Shown: positions 5,525 to 7,956 of the stretch, in pieces
Layout: every line of letters starts with the position of its first letter
Numbering within the stretch: position 1 is the first letter of the stretch
Source: Elusimicrobiota bacterium
Lineage (GTDB): Bacteria; Elusimicrobiota; Elusimicrobia; UBA1565; UBA9628
DNA length: 7,956 nucleotides
Reading direction: 5' to 3'
Assembly (NCBI GenBank): GCA_028871595.1
Contig: JAGWMT010000137.1
Coordinates: 1 to 7,956, forward strand
Notes under the pieces: model-generated
Database searches by the model: none
What the model saw: the letters and a program-made list of their open reading frames with translations, nothing else
Told to the model about the DNA's origin: nothing
Position numbers and translations under genes: made by a program

Positions 5525-6664
5525 GTGAAGCTCCCCCGCCCCCTGTCCCACTCCTCGATCTCCCTCTACCAGGAGTGTCCCCAGAAGTACAAGTTCCGCT
5601 ACGTCGACCAAGTCCCCGAAAAGCCGCGCCACTTCTTCTCCTTCGGCCGCAGCGTCCACTCGGCGCTGGAGTTCTTCTATGGCGTGAAGACCCCCGTCCC
5701 CCCCAGCGTCGAGGAGCTCCTCAAGAACTATAAAGAAGTCTGGGTCCAGGAAGGCTACCGCGACCCGTCGCAGGAAGCCGAGTACTTCGAAGAGGGCAAG
5801 CGCATCCTCAAGGCCTTCCACCAGAAGCACGCGAAAGACTTCCGCCTGCCGCTGTTCGTGGAGTACGGCTTCGACTTCCTGATCGAGGGCGTGCCGGTGA
5901 AGGGCTTCGTGGACCGGGTGGACAAGCTCCCCGACGGCCGCCTGGCGGTGGTGGACTACAAGACGGGCAAGAAGCTCGCCACGGGCCGGCTGGAGTCCGA
6001 CGCGCAGCTGACCATGTACCAGTACGCCTGCGAGTCCCTGCTGGGCGCCGAGGTCGGCGAGCTGATCTTTTACCACCTCCCGACGCTCAAGGAACATCGC
6101 GCCTCCCGACGCGGGACCCAGTTGGTGGACGAGCTCAAGGACCGCGTCGTCAGCACGGCCGAGGCCATCACGAAGGAGAAGTTCGATCCCAAGCCCGACG
6201 AGATGGTCTGCCGCTGGTGCGACTACAAGCCGATCTGCCCCATCTTTAAAGATCAATACGCCGGGGTTCCCATGAAGGCGGCGGGCGCCACGGGCGAGCC
6301 GGAATTGGCGGCCCTCGTGGACAAATACGGCGACGCGCTGGCCAAGGCGTCGGCGGCGAAGGCCGAGGCGGATAAGGCCGGAATCGAACTGGCCGCCCTG
6401 CTCAAGAAGAAAAATTACGTGCGCGCCTTCGGCGCGGCGTACGAGGTGTCGCTTAATTCCGCCGTGAAGTGGGAATTCCTCGACAAGAAAAAAGTGCTGG
6501 AGCTCATCAAGAAGGCCGGCGCCTACGAGAAGGTCCTGGCGCCCTCCGCGCCGCTGGTGACCAAGCTCCTGGAAGATCCGTCTCTGGAGGCGGACCTGCG
6601 CTCGCAACTGACCGTGCTGGGCGAGCGCGTGGATTCGCCGGAGCTGAAGCTCAAGCCGCTATGA
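5525..6664 (+). CDS. PD-(D/E)XK nuclease with AddB/Cas4-type iron-sulphur cluster motif
   Basis: A 379-residue RecB-family nuclease (PDDEXK_1 type). Residues 7-26 hold LSHSSISLYQECPQKYKFRY with Cys18. FGRSVHSALE carries His45. The active site is Asp130 in GFVDRVD and Asp144-x-Lys146 in VVDYKTGKK, followed by the QLTMYQY motif (161-167). Three further cysteines in CRWCDYKPIC (229, 232, 238) pair with Cys18 in the C...CxxCx5C order that binds a 4Fe-4S cluster in AddB and Cas4. A Lys/Ala-rich helical tail of about 140 residues follows, ending in a region around KWEFLDKKKVLELIKKAG. Such enzymes cut or resect DNA ends. No helicase domain or cas gene is present, so it is a stand-alone enzyme of unknown pathway. 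GTG 5525 is the only start before the conserved LSHSSIS; no good ribosome binding site is seen, so coupling to the lipoprotein gene is likely. Confidence 0.9.
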   Translation: MKLPRPLSHSSISLYQECPQKYKFRYVDQVPEKPRHFFSFGRSVHSALEFFYGVKTPVPPSVEELLKNYKEVWVQEGYRDPSQEAEYFEEGKRILKAFHQKHAKDFRLPLFVEYGFDFLIEGVPVKGFVDRVDKLPDGRLAVVDYKTGKKLATGRLESDAQLTMYQYACESLLGAEVGELIFYHLPTLKEHRASRRGTQLVDELKDRVVSTAEAITKEKFDPKPDEMVCRWCDYKPICPIFKDQYAGVPMKAAGATGEPELAALVDKYGDALAKASAAKAEADKAGIELAALLKKKNYVRAFGAAYEVSLNSAVKWEFLDKKKVLELIKKAGAYEKVLAPSAPLVTKLLEDPSLEADLRSQLTVLGERVDSPELKLKPL

Positions 6665-7956
6665 GCCCCAAGACGCGCGAAGTGCTTCTCGCGCTGGACC
6701 AGGGATCCTCGTCGTCCCGTGCCGTGTTGTTCGATCTCAATGGCGACGTTGTGGCCATGGCGTCGCGGCCGGTCAAGACGAGGCGCCCAAAAGCGGGTTG
6801 GGCCGATCATGATCCGAAGGAATTAGCCTCCACCCTGGAAGCGGCCATGGACGCCGTGCTCTCCAAGTTGGGGCCGAAGGACCAGGTGCTCGCGGCCGGA
6901 CTCGCGGTGCAGCGTTCCACCATCGTGTTCTGCGAGAGACAAACGTTTAAACCCGTCGCGCCCGCGCCCAGTTGGATGGATGGACGAGCCGCGGAATTCG
7001 TCGCGGGTCTTCAGGATCGCCAAGGCGAGGTCCACGGTTTGTCGGGACTGTACGCCACGCCGTATTATTCGGCGCCCAAAATCAGATGGTTTCTTGATCG
7101 CGAACCGAAGGTTCGCGCGCTCGCCGATGCCGGCAAACTTCTATGCGCGCCGGTCTCGACCTTCATCGCCGCGCGTTTAACGAAAGGGGCGGTCGTGGCG
7201 GCCGATCCCACATGCGCGCAGCGCACATTATTGATGAATCTGGACACGATGTCGTGGGATCCGGGACTCCTGGCGCTGTTCGGATTGTCGGCGGAGATAC
7301 TCCCCTCCATCCGTCCTTCCGGGGGAGATTGGGGCGTGATCGAGCGCAAAGGCCGGAAGATCCCGTTGTTGGCCACCGTCGGCGATCAACAATCGGCGGC
7401 CATCGGCCTGGGCGCGTCGAATGAAGGCGAGGCGGTCGCGAACTACGGGACCGGGGCATTTTTGCTTCGTCACACCGGGCAAACGCCCGAACGCGCGCCC
7501 GGTCTTCTCGCGTCCTGCGCCGCGACGGTCGGTGGACTTCGCGGTTATTACCTCGAAGGGACCGTTCATGCGGCCGGGACTTCATTTGAATGGCTCCGCG
7601 ATAATCTCGGATTGATGGACGACGTGAAGGCGATCGATCAGGCCTTCAAGTCATCCAAGAGGCGTGTCTTAATGCTTCCCGCCATCGGCGGCCTGGGCGC
7701 GCCGCGCTGGGACTACAAGACCAAGACGGCGTTCTTCGGTTTGGACTCCCAAACCACGAAGCAGGACTTGGTTCGCGCCACGGCCGAGGGCTTGTGTATG
7801 TTGTTATCCGACGCCGCCGCCGTCATGGCCGCCTCCGGCGCGGAGGTCACCCGCGCCCGCGTGGCCGGCGGGCTGTCGCGCTCCGACGCGATGATGGCCT
7901 TCCAGGCCGACGCGCTGGGCGCGACGCTCGAGCGCCGCAAGGAAGTGGAGGCCACC
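6661..7956 (+). CDS. FGGY-family carbohydrate kinase, glycerol-kinase-like (3' end outside the window)
   Basis: The frame is open for 432 codons from ATG 6661 to the window edge; family members have about 500 residues, so about 60-70 are missing. It would phosphorylate a polyol or sugar with ATP in the cytoplasm. Motifs follow glycerol kinase order: DQGSSSSRAVLFD (13-25), VGDQQSAAIG (Asp242, Gln243), NYGTGAFLL (phosphate loop), GGLGAPRWD, and the ATP-site VAGGLSRSDAMMAFQADALG. Compared with E. coli GlpK, Arg83, Trp103, Asp245 and Gln246 have counterparts (Arg85, Trp105, Asp242, Gln243), and a Tyr is present in PYYSAPK. The Arg-Glu pair is Arg-Ser (Ser86), and Phe270 appears to be His303. Glycerol is therefore not a safe substrate. 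The ATG overlaps the nuclease stop as ATGA. GC in sampled segments near 7081-7260 is about 55-57%, rising to 77% at 7861-7920. Confidence 0.9.
   Translation, partial: MSPKTREVLLALDQGSSSSRAVLFDLNGDVVAMASRPVKTRRPKAGWADHDPKELASTLEAAMDAVLSKLGPKDQVLAAGLAVQRSTIVFCERQTFKPVAPAPSWMDGRAAEFVAGLQDRQGEVHGLSGLYATPYYSAPKIRWFLDREPKVRALADAGKLLCAPVSTFIAARLTKGAVVAADPTCAQRTLLMNLDTMSWDPGLLALFGLSAEILPSIRPSGGDWGVIERKGRKIPLLATVGDQQSAAIGLGASNEGEAVANYGTGAFLLRHTGQTPERAPGLLASCAATVGGLRGYYLEGTVHAAGTSFEWLRDNLGLMDDVKAIDQAFKSSKRRVLMLPAIGGLGAPRWDYKTKTAFFGLDSQTTKQDLVRATAEGLCMLLSDAAAVMAASGAEVTRARVAGGLSRSDAMMAFQADALGATLERRKEVEAT

Noticed and set aside
5522..5527. TAG as a reassigned sense codon giving a lipoprotein-nuclease fusion
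   Set aside because: TAG ends five of the eight complete genes here at sensible places, so it acts as a normal stop. A cytoplasmic nuclease fused to a lipoprotein would also be hard to explain.
3899..6607. A 902-codon open frame on the minus strand opposite radC, the lipoprotein and the nuclease
   Set aside because: It lies entirely antisense to genes with clear conserved motifs. Long antisense frames are expected in DNA with very high third-position GC. Its translation is low-complexity and shows no domain I recognise.
5525..6664. CRISPR-associated Cas4 as the identity of the nuclease
   Set aside because: The cysteine pattern is shared with AddB and many stand-alone nucleases. There is no repeat-spacer array or cas gene in the window, and the protein is longer than Cas4.

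Overview
The window is a GC-rich, gene-dense piece of a bacterial chromosome. Most coding stretches are strongly GC-rich (52 of 60 bases in one sampled segment of radC), with short intergenic gaps, overlapping start and stop codons and occasional GTG starts. A lipoprotein, an RseB-like periplasmic protein and an envelope-stress type sigma factor point to a diderm (Gram-negative) bacterium. The phylum cannot be settled from the sequence alone. The style of the proteins is compatible with an environmental lineage such as Elusimicrobiota or a delta-proteobacteria-like group, but this is only an impression.

Layout. Bases 1-173 are AT-richer and hold either the 5' end of a leftward gene or the tail of a rightward one. 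A small alpha/beta hydrolase (174-926, +) converges on an orphan soluble histidine kinase (923-1858, -); their stop codons interlock in one CTAG. The 212-base gap 1859-2070 is the main regulatory region of the window. It holds a TTACAA direct repeat near the kinase gene, a perfect 7-bp inverted repeat, a sigma70-like promoter, and an ECF-type promoter (GGAACTT ... CGTATA) just before the sigma gene.

From 2071 to the window end there is an unbroken rightward run of seven genes: ECF sigma factor, anti-sigma factor, RseB-like regulator, RadC, a lipoprotein, a Cas4/AddB-type iron-sulphur PD-(D/E)XK nuclease and an FGGY kinase cut off by the window end. Junctions are tight: 4-nt gap, 11-nt overlap, 4-nt overlap (GTGA), 3-nt gap, 0-nt in-frame TAG/GTG junction, and 4-nt overlap (ATGA). 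The run could therefore be one transcription unit.

How they work together. The first three genes are recognisable as an RpoE-RseA-RseB style module: a sigma factor, a membrane-anchored inhibitor lacking the usual zinc-binding cysteines, and a periplasmic sensor. The -35 motif before the sigma gene matches the sigmaE consensus, so self-activation is likely. If transcription continues, RadC, the lipoprotein and the nuclease would be induced by envelope stress as well. The FGGY kinase is glycerol-kinase-like but lacks two residues of the classical glycerol site, and its first two thirds have noticeably lower GC than its neighbours. No mobile element, CRISPR array, tRNA or rRNA was seen. I found no clearly new multi-gene defence or biosynthetic system; the most interesting points are the regulatory region, the coupling of repair and nuclease genes to the stress module, and the altered kinase active site.
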